A stretch of 64,000 nt of DNA from Chondrosia reniformis (Eukaryota > Porifera > Demospongiae > Chondrillida > Chondrillidae). Positions 35,642 through 47,800 of the stretch are shown one piece after another. The stretch covers positions 6,312,501 through 6,376,500 of the forward strand of contig OX359201.1 of NCBI GenBank assembly GCA_947172415.1. The letters run 5' to 3'. Position numbers and translations under genes: made by a program. The first letter of the stretch is position 1; the number at the start of each line of letters is the position of its first letter. The notes under the pieces were generated by a model. That model saw only the letters and a program-made list of their open reading frames with translations. It did not search any database and was not told where the DNA came from.

Positions 35642-37434
35642 ATGTGCTGCTGGTCTAGTTACACCTGGCCTGCTTATATCTGGACCATCCTCTCCCTAAT
35701 TTCAGCTATAACGGTCTCCTTTTCAATTTATTTTTCAAATTGGATCCATTTCGTGGAAAATGGAAAAATTACATCCCTATCTACCTTCCGTATCTGTCCC
35801 AATTCTACAGAAACGATTCAAGTCAGTTGTGAAGATTACCTAAGTTTTGAAAATATGTACTCAGACGAATGGAGAGCTTGTACGATAATCCTCGGGATAG
35901 GAGCTTGTCTTCTAATATTGGTGGCGTTGACGGCAATTTTCGGCATGTTCATCCCGAGGTTGTTCAATAAATGCGTAACAGCTATAACCGCGGTCACACA
36001 GATACTCGCAGGTGAGCTCAATCTGTAAAGTTATAATGCTGTGATAGATGAGTAGCCTTTCGCTTAATTGACTGTGAAATTTGATAGGTAAAGACCCTGG
36101 ACCCTGGTGTTTCATTAAGCCTTTCCGTTCGTGTGCATGCAGAGAGACTAATAGATTTCCTAGTGATGCTTTTAGTTTGTAGTCGTTAGTATTATAAAAA
36201 ATGTACTTACGAGAACATTTTAGGAACGTTTCTCAAGAATGTGCTGCTGGGGTCTAGTTACATCTGGTCTAGTAGCTATGAGTACTATACTGTCTGTATC
36301 CACTTTATTTTTCTTTTCATTGACAAGTTCGTTTTGTAAATTGCTCTTAAACTATGAACATACATTCAACAATCACAATTTTCCCATGTCCTGCCCAAAT
36401 GTTTACAGCAATTACTTAATTTAATAATAATTTTAAATAGGATTTACAACTTTAGTTCTACACTTCAAGTATGTACTGCTGTACTGTAACTGTCTTTGAA
36501 ATGTAATTACTCCACTTTGCTCTACAGGATATAGGATATAGCAAACTTAATCTTAATTAAATTTGAAGCCTTATGTTAGTTGATGTATATAGAAGTCATC
36601 CTAGCACTGTATCTAGTTCCTTTAGAGGAGCAAACAATTATGACAGAGAAAAAGTTTTTTGATCTTTTGTGCTATGTTGAATCGCATCCTACAATCCTAA
36701 AAAACTGCTATTGAAATCCAATCCAAATGGCTAAATAGCCATGGATTGTAATAATTGCCTTGTTACATTGTAGCATATTTGCTGCTATTATGTATCTATG
36801 GCCCAGTTACCCAATTAGCCACTTAGAAGACTGGTAATGTTTGAAGATGAAATGCATTGTTCACATTTTAAATGTTTAACTGTTAATGGATAGCCTCTTG
36901 AAACGAAACTGTGTAAGTTGACCTAAAGAATTTTAAAAACCAGTCCTCCTCAAAAGATGAATTGTTTGTGTGGGAGGGATTGGGAGCTGTGCAGACTGAA
37001 AATGTACTTTGTACCATTGTACCACAGCCCATAAGTGTACTCTAACATATTCTGCACTCAGTTCTTTTACAAGCATCAGGCACTTTGTATGTATTGACTA
37101 TCTAACATACTATCAGATATACACATTAATATTAATGAGTAGGAATTTTAAACAGAAGAAAATTGAGTTAACGTATGTTTGCTTCCTCAATGCAGTTCTG
37201 TTGCTGATTTCAGCAGTTTTGTTATTCCCTGCTGGCTTTGGCGCAAGTAAAGTGAAGAAAATTTGTAGAACCTCTGAAATCTTCAATGTTGGGGAATGTC
37301 AACTTGGTTGGGCCTATATTGTCAACATATGCGGTGTTTTTATTGCAATAATATCAGCATTTTTATCCTGGACACCAGGGAGATGGAAGAAGAATAGGTC
37401 CAACAGCCTTGAACATATCCCATATGACTCCTGA
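35642..37434 (+). CDS. LHFPL-family tetraspan membrane protein
   Basis: Two exons, 35642-36011 and 37196-37434, join in phase to 202 residues. Four hydrophobic segments are visible: residues about 8-30, 78-104, 118-138 (ILAVLLLISAVLLFPAGFG across the junction) and 165-185. Family signatures are the short N-terminus before helix 1, a W in the first extracellular loop with two cysteines, the LLFPAGFG motif after helix 3, and ECQLGWAYIVNICG before helix 4. LHFPL proteins are claudin-like four-pass proteins at the plasma membrane (for example TMHS in hair cells). Closest to LHFPL2-type by recollection, but the paralogue is not certain. The exon 2 acceptor TTCCTCAATGCAG is the only phase-correct choice. 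Confidence 0.85.
36205..36424 (+). pseudogene. Duplicated first exon of the LHFPL gene, inside its own intron
   Basis: The stretch TTTCTCAAGAATGTGCTGCTGG, in 5' UTR plus start codon, recurs here (20-base core at 36229-36248) from the real exon at about 35631-35650. The frame begins MCCWGLVTSGLV versus MCCWSSYTWPAY and keeps the spacing to a CPN motif, then terminates at 36422-36424 without a splice donor in the expected place. It could be a decayed tandem duplicate or an alternative first exon that lost its donor. Confidence 0.65.
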
Positions 37435-37678
37435 TATATACGCTGGACTAAAGTACCTACTATGCAATTTTAGTGTATTTTTGTAAATATTTACATTGTG
37501 TGTGTGTGTGTTTGCATATCATTTATGCTTCACTAATGTATCTGTATATAATTTTCAAAATTCATAATTTAGTTATACGCAGATATTATCTTATTGACAA
37601 GCTGAGCAGCAAATCAACTTATTTAATTCAGCACAAGAATAATTCAGTCATTCCACACAAAACTGGAAATATAAAAGG

Positions 37679-40600
37679 TCAAAGTCCAATCCAAGTGGAA
37701 ATCAGTTGTTTCTCCCTGAGTCTGGCTGCTACAACAGATGGAGGGTCCCTGGGGTTGCTGCCCCTGCAGACAGAGAAACCAAACACTCTCACATGTGTAT
37801 GTATAAGCATGCACATAAGCGAATCATCTGTTGACACAATCAACATTCCATACTTTCCCAGACACAGTTACCTGAGATCCAAATGATGAGCTCCGCCCTC
37901 TATCAAGATGGCTACCAAAGTGTTTGACAGAGAATAGGGCACCTGTGAAGAACAAACAACTTGAATAGGAAATTTGACTAATACATGTACAGTATATATA
38001 CAGGTATAAAATTAGGAGCTACATATATATACAAACCACAAATATTGTAATAAATACAAAGTTCTTGTATGCATGTTTACATTGTTTAAGTTTATTCACA
38101 AAATGATTACATAAATGCGCTTATCAAGGTCAACATTATTAGATGGTGACTTACACCACCAGAACTCCATGGGTCTAGCTTTCCATTTGAAAAGATGATA
38201 TTTGATGAGGATCTGATATCTAAAGAAAGTTGTTACTTAAAATGCAAGCTTCATAAAGATTTATACAGCCCACCTTTTCCCCACAGAGAAATGGGCATCC
38301 AGCCCTTTCTCTTCTGGACACTCCATTTTCCTGTGCAGTGAGGGGTGGGATCAAAGGTGTTTGGAGGGAACATGTCTGTGACATTGTTTGTGTCAATGTT
38401 TAGGTAGACTTCAGAACACACCTACGTATATGGATATGCAACAGTTTGTAATGTATGAACACACCTATACGTATATGGATATGCAACAGTTTGTAATGTA
38501 TGAAAACACCTATACGTATATGGATATGCAACAGTTTGTAATGTATGAACACACCTATACGTATATGGATATACAACAGTTTGTAATGTATGAACACGTC
38601 AAATATGAGTATATATAGAGAGATATCCAACAACTGGTATTTTCCACATGATATGGTTCACTGATGTTTGTTTTAAAATATCAAAGTACCAAAACCTACA
38701 TGTTTACACACATACTGGCATCCCTAGATATTACAAACACCCCATTTAGGTAGACATTACAAAATGGCTTCCACAGGCCTGGCAGTACAGGATGTGTAAT
38801 TGGAGAATGGACATTGATTATTTTAAACCAGAAGCCATCTTGACTCAGTGAGCCATATATACAACAATATAATATAGTATCCATGTACTACATACACTAC
38901 AATATAAAATATATGTATATATTCATACTATGTATATACACTACAATATAATACATAGTATGTATACACTATTGATTGTAGTTCCTTTAGCACAAGCACC
39001 TGGTAGTCCCAGGCCAGTGAGCTTGGCCCTAATCCACAACCTGTTGGGTCAGCACACTCAATGTACTCCTTCTCAATGTCAAAGCACTTCAGTGAACCTC
39101 CAGTGCCATTGTAAAACAGACCTGAAGTAATTGAACGTTCAGTGTCAAAGGAGGGACACACTAGACTGTAATATCAAACCTGCCGCTTGCGCTAATCCTC
39201 TCATCTTGTCCTTTCCTTCACTTTCAAGTAAAATCTTACAGGAGACCTAACAATCGACATTACCATACACAGTAACTTAGTCTGAGACTTGGAGAACCAC
39301 TTTACCCAACTCACATTGACAGGGTAGGCGGGCAGCGAAGCTAGGAAGGAGGCGGGGTATGGATAGTCCACCATACACATTGAGCCAAATGAGTTCTGCA
39401 CCCACTTGATCAAGTGTTCAACCTTTGGGAGATCATGCGGGAAGTAGATCAGTTACATGTGACATGTATGTTGGCAATACCTACTCGAGAGGCATTAAGA
39501 GGCTGGCAGAGTTGAAAGGATTCAGTGATCTGTTTGAGGCCTGAAGAGGATGATGTGATGAGTGTTATATGCAGTAACTGAGAGCATGTGTATTAAACCT
39601 TTCTGTCCTTGCTTGGCCAAAGTAAGCACCTCCCTAAAAGCATCTCTGACTATAGTTGGACAACGAGAATTCACTGAAGCAAAATCCTTGTGAGGAGATA
39701 AGAAGTGTTGTACTATGATCAGCGTGAGACTAGGTCAATGTAGGTGTGGCTGTACCATTGTGGGTGTGTCAATGTAGGCGTGGCTGTACCATTGTGGGTA
39801 TGTCAATGTAGGTGTGGCTGTACCTTTGTGGGTGTGTCAATGTAGGCGTGGTTGTACCTTTGTGGGTGTGTCAATGTAGGTGTGGCTGTACCTTTGTGGG
39901 TGTGTCAATGTAGGTGTGGCTGTACCTTTGTGGGTGTGTCAATGTAGGTGTGGTTGTACCTTTGTGGGTGTGTCAATGTAGGCGTGGTTGTACCTTTGTG
40001 GGTGTGTCAATGTATAGGTGTGGCTGTACCTTTGTGGGTGTGTCAATATGGGTGGAAGGATAGAAATCAACCCAAACTCACTTTAGTAACAACTTCAAAG
40101 AATCCTCCACTGGCTGCCTCACCTGCTGTCAAGTATATTGGAGCACTTGCTGCTAATGCAGCATCCACTACATTCGGATACTTAAACCGCATGTAGGCAC
40201 TCAGCATTCCTCCATAGCTGAAGAAAAGGAAGGGATTTGCTGGTCAAGTCACCATCGTTCTATATATAACAGTATTTCAGTGTGTGGACTTTGTACCTGC
40301 CACCAAATGCCACGACTGTGGTGAGTTTATAGGATGTCTTCAAATAAGATATCAACACTGCATAGTCAGCAAGAGCTTGCTCAATACTCAAGTAACCAAC
40401 ATTTTCCAAAGAAAATGAATTGTTAAAAGGCATTGATGAGCCGTAATATCTCTACATATGAGGTAATATTGTAGTTGTAACCATCAGCACCATAGCAACC
40501 AGTTGTACCATGGCAACCAGTTGTACCATAGCAACCAGTTGTACCATGGCAACCAATCCATCTTACATGTTCTGCAAACACAACCAAGGCTCCAAGATCT

Positions 40601-40911
40601 TTGGCAAACTCAAAGACAAATCCACTATTTTCAAAGAACCCTTCTATAGCTCCTTCGTTGCCAGTGTAGAAGAACATTACGTTAGCGCTTTTTGTTGGTA
40701 TATAGAATTCATCTGAAAGGAATTAACCAGTTGATCATTGAGAAATGATAGCACACAAATAAAATTTACTGGTAACTAAATATCTTGCTTTGAATGTTCG
40801 AGTATCTTTTATGTTGAAGTGATCCAGGTACTGATCGAAATAATATGTTTTATACGGATAACCAGCAGAAACGGCAGATACAAAAAGCAGCACCAGCAGT
40901 GCTGCCACCAT
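37679..40911 (-). CDS. DPP7: DPP7 (dipeptidyl peptidase 2), S28 serine protease
   Basis: Thirteen exons (40770-40911, 40567-40712, 40297-40451, 40082-40217, 39599-39686, 39485-39540, 39315-39422, 39180-39246, 39000-39121, 38274-38421, 38155-38219, 37872-37942, 37679-37763) sum to 1,389 nt, 462 residues. A cleavable signal peptide ([16 protein letters not shown]) precedes [13 protein letters not shown]. The catalytic triad is visible: Ser148 in FGGSYGGML (split across exons 3/4), Asp405 in SNGKLDPW and His430 in [27 protein letters not shown] and CADPTGCG with AWDYQ favour DPP7 over the sister enzyme PRCP. The enzyme removes N-terminal X-Pro or X-Ala dipeptides in lysosomes or vesicles. Introns 4 and 9 contain tandem arrays. 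Two donors (39593-39598, GTTTAA; 38994-38999, GTGCTT) are weak. Confidence 0.95.
38422..38600. repeat. 45-bp tandem repeat at the DPP7 exon 10 acceptor
   Basis: About four units of ACACCTATACGTATATGG + ATATGCAACAGTTTG.. (45-bp period). The array starts at the intron side of exon 10 (38274-38421), so the acceptor AG at 38422-38423 lies within the first unit and each unit repeats an acceptor-like sequence on the transcribed strand. Confidence 0.85.
39725..40055. repeat. 34-bp minisatellite in DPP7 intron 4
   Basis: Unit TGTCAATGTAGGTGTGGC + TGTACCTTTGTGGGTG, about nine copies, between exons 40082-40217 and 39599-39686. The array ends about 25 bp from exon 4. Confidence 0.9.
40488..40560. repeat. 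18-bp tandem repeat in DPP7 intron 2
   Basis: Four copies of AGTTGTACCATGGCAACC with A/G variants, beginning close to the donor of exon 2 (40567-40712). Confidence 0.8.
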
Positions 40912-41443
40912 TTTGGTTAGTAATTATCGTTTGCTGAATATCGATATACTCAAAGCTGACGTCATAATCTATGATCATTCTAAAAGCGTAACCAAACGAA
41001 TGGAGAGTTAAACAATATTCAAAAATTTCTGAGTATTTCACAATACTAATACTAGCAAGTGTCTGTTCTAGCTTATCAGAATAGCTGTTCAGAACACTGA
41101 CTGGACAAATGACATCTTCAGCTCATCCAAGGAGCTGATTGCAGTGGTCTGTTCAACAACAGATCTTGTCTTTATCTCATTCTCCTACAACTTACTGTTA
41201 TTCATCTACCTCTTCCTAGGAGATTTGTTTTCATCTTCTACAGCAATTTCCATGGTTACCTGTAATAATGAGAAAAGAGAAGATCTGAAAGATACCCCAT
41301 AATATGGATATCTTTCAGACCTTATCAAAAAGGAAAATTTATAAAGGTGGTCTGAATATACAAACACTAATAATAACTCTCTCGCAGACAGACTGAGCCC
41401 AATGCACCAAGATACAAGCAAAGTAAAAAGCATATATATATAG

Positions 41444-41735
41444 AGAAGATGACCTCGGATTGTGACAATCTCTCAAGAAGAAGGCAGTGCAGATCTACGA
41501 GGTCGCATCAATGAGAATAATCTTGTGGATTTCTCAATTATTCAATGGACTACGTCAGACTAGTGGTGAGCGAAAGAATTTATTAATTAAAATTAATCAG
41601 ATGCCAAGTTATACATTGTGATCCTTGTTTATTATATCTGTATCATGCTATGAAATGAGAATAATTACTGCTTTGTATATGAACAGTCTTTTGGAAGACC
41701 AGCCAATGTCGTCAAAGCTTGTCAGATTGCTGCTC
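41444..41735 (+). pseudogene. Decayed duplicate of COP1 exons 18-19
   Basis: Bases 41444-41560 align with COP1 exon 18 (47966-48090): ATGACCTCGGATTGTG versus ATGACCTGAGACTGTG, later CAGATCTACGAGG and CATCAATGAGAA. After a short AT-rich spacer, 41655-41735 aligns with exon 19 (48400-48488): AATTACTGCTTTGTATATGA versus AACCAGTGCTTTGTATATGA. A TGA replaces the TGG codon and other changes break the frame. The spacer occupies the intron position, so genomic DNA was copied, not mRNA. It lies about 140 bp upstream of the COP1 start. Confidence 0.8.
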
Positions 41736-41877
41736 CATCGACTGGTCGAAGTCCAGACCTGTATAACCCCTTAAACCATGAGTAACAGTATGGGTTAATG
41801 AGTGTGGGCCTGTTAATTCATGCCTGTAATAGTTCAGCCATTCTTTCTCTACGTATTGATTCTTTTGACTGTTTCAA

Positions 41878-44800
41878 ATGAGTAGAAAACGTAAGAGAAG
41901 TACTACTGGGCCGGAACTCTCGGATGAAGGCTTTGGTAAGTTAAGCTTTACCAACCAACTGTAAACTACTAAATTAATAGTTATCGATTTCTCTGAATGA
42001 CAGCTGGAAAGAAAGGTTTCACAGAAAGTGACTATATCTGGTGAGTGAAGTTTCTCAAGAATAAAGTTTTAATATAATGAAAAGAAATAAAGTTTATAAA
42101 CGGGATAAAGAAACTTAAGAGTAACGAATTCTTTTAATCTTCTTCCTATAAAAATAGCGGAAACGATATAGCATGTAAGCGTATCGTCAATATCTGGGCC
42201 TTGAAAGTTTCCCATGTGATTAAGAACCCCCTCGAAAGTAAATTAACGGAGGTCGACCTTTATTTGCTCAAAAGATAAGCATAAAACGAAATTTCGCAAC
42301 AATCCCCTTTCAGTACACTCCCAATCCCTCACCCTATACCACAACATGTTGTCCGTCTCAATAGCTTTGCTAGTGTTACTACGTAAGCTTGTTGAATGCC
42401 TACAACTAACTTTGGATAGTTGTGTAAACTGTAAAAGGCATGTTAGTGTACGCCTGTCATAACCTAGGCAGGATGTTTCATGTCAACAATTAGCGTGACT
42501 AGGGTCAAGTAGGATAAGTACTGCGGCTGGAAAAGGTCAGAGGTCCCTTCTGATCAACAAAGAGGTCAAATTTCCCCCCACAGAGGTCAGATGGAACAGT
42601 CTAATTATATCCTGCGAACACCTCCTGGCTTTTGTATAGAGTTGCCACCATCATATAAACTTGTTTAGAAATATTGTTAGGCACGGGGGTGGGCAAAGCC
42701 TTAGTAAGCCAAGGGCAGGATTATTCACGACATAGATCAAAAGAAAAACAGCTTATTTGTTAAATTCAATGACTTACGGGCGACTTCTGGAGGCGGCTGG
42801 TACACCTATTCATATCTCCCCTTCCAGTCCGATATGTTCTCAGATATTGACTGAACCTCATAGTACCATCTGTGGACACACTTTTTGGTAAGTATACAAC
42901 TCCACCAGTACAATCTATTCAATTGAGCCACCTCCCCTCCACCTCCCCTAGTGCACAATGTATCACTGGTGCGCTCCAGCGAAACAATAGCTGCCCCCAG
43001 TGTAAGACAATCTTGAAGACCAGCAAAGCCACAATTCCCAACCATTTTGGTGAGGATTGTCACAAAAATGCAGACTATTGTATCACTTGAGTTTATTTCA
43101 CTTCTTCTCTCAGTTAATACACTTTTGGCAAAATACAAATTTCAAAAAGACACAATCGACAAAGTTAGTCATGATGCCCATGTTACTCTTACCATGTCAA
43201 CAACACGAGTTGATAGAAGTTTGAATGATTCCTCTGAGAGAAAGAAGAACGAACCATGTGGACGATCTCACCGAAACGCATCGAAACGCGTGTTGTCTTC
43301 GAGATGTATTCGCGCGCTTTATGTTTTCGATGCGATTACAGTCTCCGAAATGGACCTACGAAAGAGCTACGTTTTGCGGTACATGACACGTCGACCAGAA
43401 AGGATACTGCACTTTCTAGGCTGCTTGCATTCTGCTTATAGGCTGCGGTTAACTTTGTGGTCGGAAGTGTTAGTATAAGTCACTATATATGAAATTAACA
43501 CTGAATAGTGTTAGTACAAATGGTTAAATACTCTCCTCGTGTCTATTGTTTCTACATTTTGTAGCACAAAGTAGCTACAATAGTAAAAGATGTGGAGAAT
43601 CTTGACTCAAGTGGTAAGTGTGACATGTACTTCTCTCTTGGAGGGATAAGGTCTGTGTATTAATAGACTTGCCTCCTGTACAGAATTCAGGGAGTTGAAG
43701 AGATATGTCGATGAGAAGGAGCAGAAGGAGGGTTTGGTACGTCACATGCACACTTCCTGTTATGGAGCAGCTGTATAGGCACACAGAAATGACATTTCCA
43801 CCTACACACACGACTTACTGAGGTAGGCAGCTCTATTACCTACTTACTGAGGTAGGCAGCTCTATTACCTACTTACTGAGGTAGGCAGCTCTATTACCTA
43901 CTTACTGAGGTAGGCAGCTCTATTACCTACTTACTGAGGTAGGCAGCTCTATTACCTACTTACTGAGGTAGGCAGCTCTATTACCTACTTACTGAGGTAG
44001 GCAGCTCTATTACCTACTTACTGAGGTAGGCAGCTCTATTACCTACTTACTGAGGTAGGCAGCTCTATTACCTACTTACTGAGGTAGGCAGCTCTATTAC
44101 CTACTTACTGAGGTAGGCAGCTCTATTACCTACTTACTGAGGTAGGCAGCTCTATTACCTACTTACTGAGGTAGGCAGCTCTATTACCTACTTACTGAGG
44201 TAGGCAGCTCTATTACCTACTTACTGAGGTAGGCAGCTCTATTACTTACTTACTGAGGTAGGCAGCTCTATTACCTACTTACTGAGGTAGGCAGCTCTAT
44301 TACCTACTTACTGAGGTAGGCAGCTCTATTACCTACTTACTGAGGTAGGCAGCTCTATTACCTACTTACTGAGGTAGGCAGCTCTATTACCTACTTACTG
44401 AGGTAGGCAGCTCTATTACCTACTTACTGAGGTAGGCAGCTCTATTACTTACTTACTGAGGTAGGCAGCTCTATTACCTACTTACTGAGGTAGGCAGCTC
44501 TATTACCTACTTACTGAGGTAGGCAGCTCTATTACCTACTTACTGAGGTAGGCAGCTCTATTACCTACTTACTGAGGTAGGCAGCTCTATTACCTACTTA
44601 CTGAGGTAGGCAGCTCTATTACCTACTTACTGAGGTAGGCAGCTCTATTACCTACTTACTGAGGTAGGCTCTATTACCTACATATGCAATGCAGCACTTA
44701 CAGCATCTAAACAATGCTAAAATGGTGGCCAAGCTGAGATTCAACCCCAGACTGATTTGCATTATTTGCAGCAATTGTAAAATTGGTATACTTGTGGTTT

Positions 44801-47800
44801 TATTATCACTTCACACTGTGACAGTGAGTAATTGGCTGGTTTGTCATTTAATACTTGCATTACAGGCGGCAAGGGTCTCCCAGAATGCAGCTCTGATGTA
44901 CGCATTGACCAAGATTACAGAAAAGAATGAAGAGGTTGGGCAAACGTATAATCAGTGTAATGGTTATGATGCAATGGTTATAAAACAATATGGCAGAGAA
45001 TTATTTAAATCTCTACAACTACTTGTTGTCCTATATGCTGATAACTGTTATATTAGGATTGGATTCTTATGTTATAAACTGTTTCGATTGTCTGTACTAG
45101 ATGCTTTCAGAAACTGAAAAGAGATTAACAACAGTCAGATGCCACATATCTATAGCAAAAGTGAGCACACAAGCGAATGTAGCCAAAAGAGTAGTCTATT
45201 CTGTCCATTGTTGCACTTGTGAAATGAATGCATTGTACCTTCACTGTGTGTTACCTGGTCTCATCTGTTTAAAAAGAGTTTCAGCCTCTGTGTTTCATCT
45301 CTATCCTTTTAAAAATGAAAACTTTTAATTCTTGTCCATTTGTTTTCTATTTGTAGGAAGAAGAAAGTAGTTTATCAGAAGAGAATAGTGAAGTGGTAAA
45401 AGAAGGCAATCTCAAAGGGTTCAAACAGAAAATGGCTATTTCTACCTCACAGACCTTGCCAACCTTATCTCAAGAACCATCTTCACAGCTCTCCACATCT
45501 TCTGATGGACCCTCACAATTAGTTTCTTCCTATGAAGGACCTTATTCACAGTTCACTTCTTCTCCTGAAGAATCTTGTGTACAGACTTCCCAACCTCTCC
45601 CTTCTTCTTCTAGACCACCTTTGACAAAGGAAGGTCTTTTAGACTCCAAAACAGTGAGTTGGACTCAATAGCGACTCTACAACATGCAGCTCTACACGTG
45701 CAAATCTTCTCCCTACTCACACTGCCACGTTTTTCCAATGAAATACGTGTACTAACAATATACCAATTCGGTATTCATTCTGGAAAAATCTCGCCCAATC
45801 TCGCCCAGTCTTGCCCGAGTTTGCTACTTCAAACCAACACGTTCGATGTAGCTATGGCTTTGCTATGTAATTCAACGTATGATGACGTATTTTCAATACA
45901 TTTCGGGTTTGGTTTCAAAATGTATATATGGATATGTAAGCAATTTCAATTTCTAACTTACTTATATGGCAGCCATATTTGTATATTGTGGTTAACAATG
46001 AATATCATTATTGACAGGTGAACACTGGACAGGTTAATTCATCAAAAATGGTTAAAATTGATTCCTGTCTGGAGGAAATTGAAGCTTTTTATTACAAGAC
46101 TTGTATTAATGCCAAAGGTATATTTCTTGGAAAATATGCAACAACTTGTCACACTTTTAATTTGTATATTGGCACATTGTAGAAGATGGATTGCCAGAAT
46201 TTACTAAGGAATTGGCCAAGTTTCTAGAATACTCTAAAATGAGAGATCTTGCAACCATAACTTTTGGAGAAGGAAGCATTCCAAGCTCCTGTATAGCTAG
46301 CTGGTAAGGCTGTTCCTGAAGTCTGAAGTCTGAAGCTTGGTCATATGAATAACATTTTCCTACATGCTAATAAAAAAGCCTATAGGGGAACTAAACCTGG
46401 AGAGATCTTTGGATGAAGATACAGGAGTCTTTTCTTTCTTTTTCTGCTCCACTGGGCCAGATAGCTGTTTCTGGGAGTTCCACCTTCATCAGTGACCCTG
46501 GGAATCTTGTTCTTCTTCTTCTTAGAATTGTTTGTGTTATATGCATGCAGTGAGAAGATGACTTGCTGCTTTACACAATTAAGTTCATTCTGTAGTATTG
46601 AATTTAATCGAGACTGTGGTCTTTTTGCTGTTGGCGGGGTGACACAGAAAGTAAAGATTTATGATTACGAAGCCATTGTTCGGAACAGTGTGGCGCACCA
46701 CAGCCCTGTCATGTGGATTGACTGCTCCAGCAAACTCTCGTGAGTAAAGCTAGCCACTTACCAGGTGTTGCCACAATAGACTGTCCTGAGTAAAGCTAGC
46801 CACTTACCTGGTGTTGCCACAATAGTTAGATATGTCCTCCGTTTCTGCTCAGTGTATTCTACCATGATTACTGTAGATCATCTGCAGCCATCGCTGAGTG
46901 TAGTTTGGGCATTTTCTCAAGGGTGTTTAAATTTCTGGTTTTTGGACCTGACCTTTATAACTAGAATACAAACTGTAATTAGTTGTGTATATCTTTTAAA
47001 TGTGCTGGGAGTGTCTTTTAAATGTGCTGGGAGTGTAACATGTGGTTTGCAATGCACGTGGTCAGGTCACTGTCCTGGAATTCCTACCACTCGGCCGATC
47101 TGCTGACTGCAGACTATGACGGGTCACTCAGCCTCTACGACGCTGCCACTGGACAGAGAATAAAAATGTTTCAGGTAAGCAATGGTTCTGACCTAGGGGA
47201 TTTCCCTTTGCACATGTGCTGATCTGATTATTTGAATAAAGGAACACGAAAAGAGATGTTGGAGTGTACACTGGAGCCCGGTCAATCCCAACCTTTTTGT
47301 GTCAGCATCTGATGATTGCAGAGGTAAGTGGCATTAGGGAAATTCCCAATAATTCCCCCGCCTATCCTGTTCTGCTGCTAAGGTCTTGTACTAATACTTT
47401 AGGTAGTAGCGCAGTTGGAATGTAATGTTGCATTGATTTACCTGTAGTAAAAGTTTGGTCAAAGAATTCTCCCGGTGCCATTGCAACATTAAACTGCCAA
47501 GCTAATGTGTGTGCCTGCAGGTTTCATCCTAGATATGCCAATGTTTTGGCTCATGGAGGTGCTGGTAGGTTGTTGTCATGTGACCTGATCATGTGACTGA
47601 TCATGTGACCTAATCATGTGACTGCATGTGGGCATGCCGTTTTCCCAGATCATCTAGTGCATGTGATGGATTTCAGAAATTCAAAGGAAAGCTACTCTAT
47701 GTTAAAGGGACATAAGAAGACTGTCTCATATTTGGAGTTTATCAGCAATGAAGAACTGGTTTCAGCGTTAGTTGTCACATCTTCTTCTCTAGCTTTAGTT

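Noticed and set aside
41206-41433. Minus-strand frame ending MEIAVEDENKSPRKR
   Set aside because: The last 17 codons look protein-like behind an AG, but the upstream part is hydrophobic low-complexity sequence and no partner exon was found.
43047-43478. Extension of COP1 exon 5 through 43478
   Set aside because: The frame is open, but COP1 similarity stops at the GTTAGT donor at 43164 and the next exon joins in phase.
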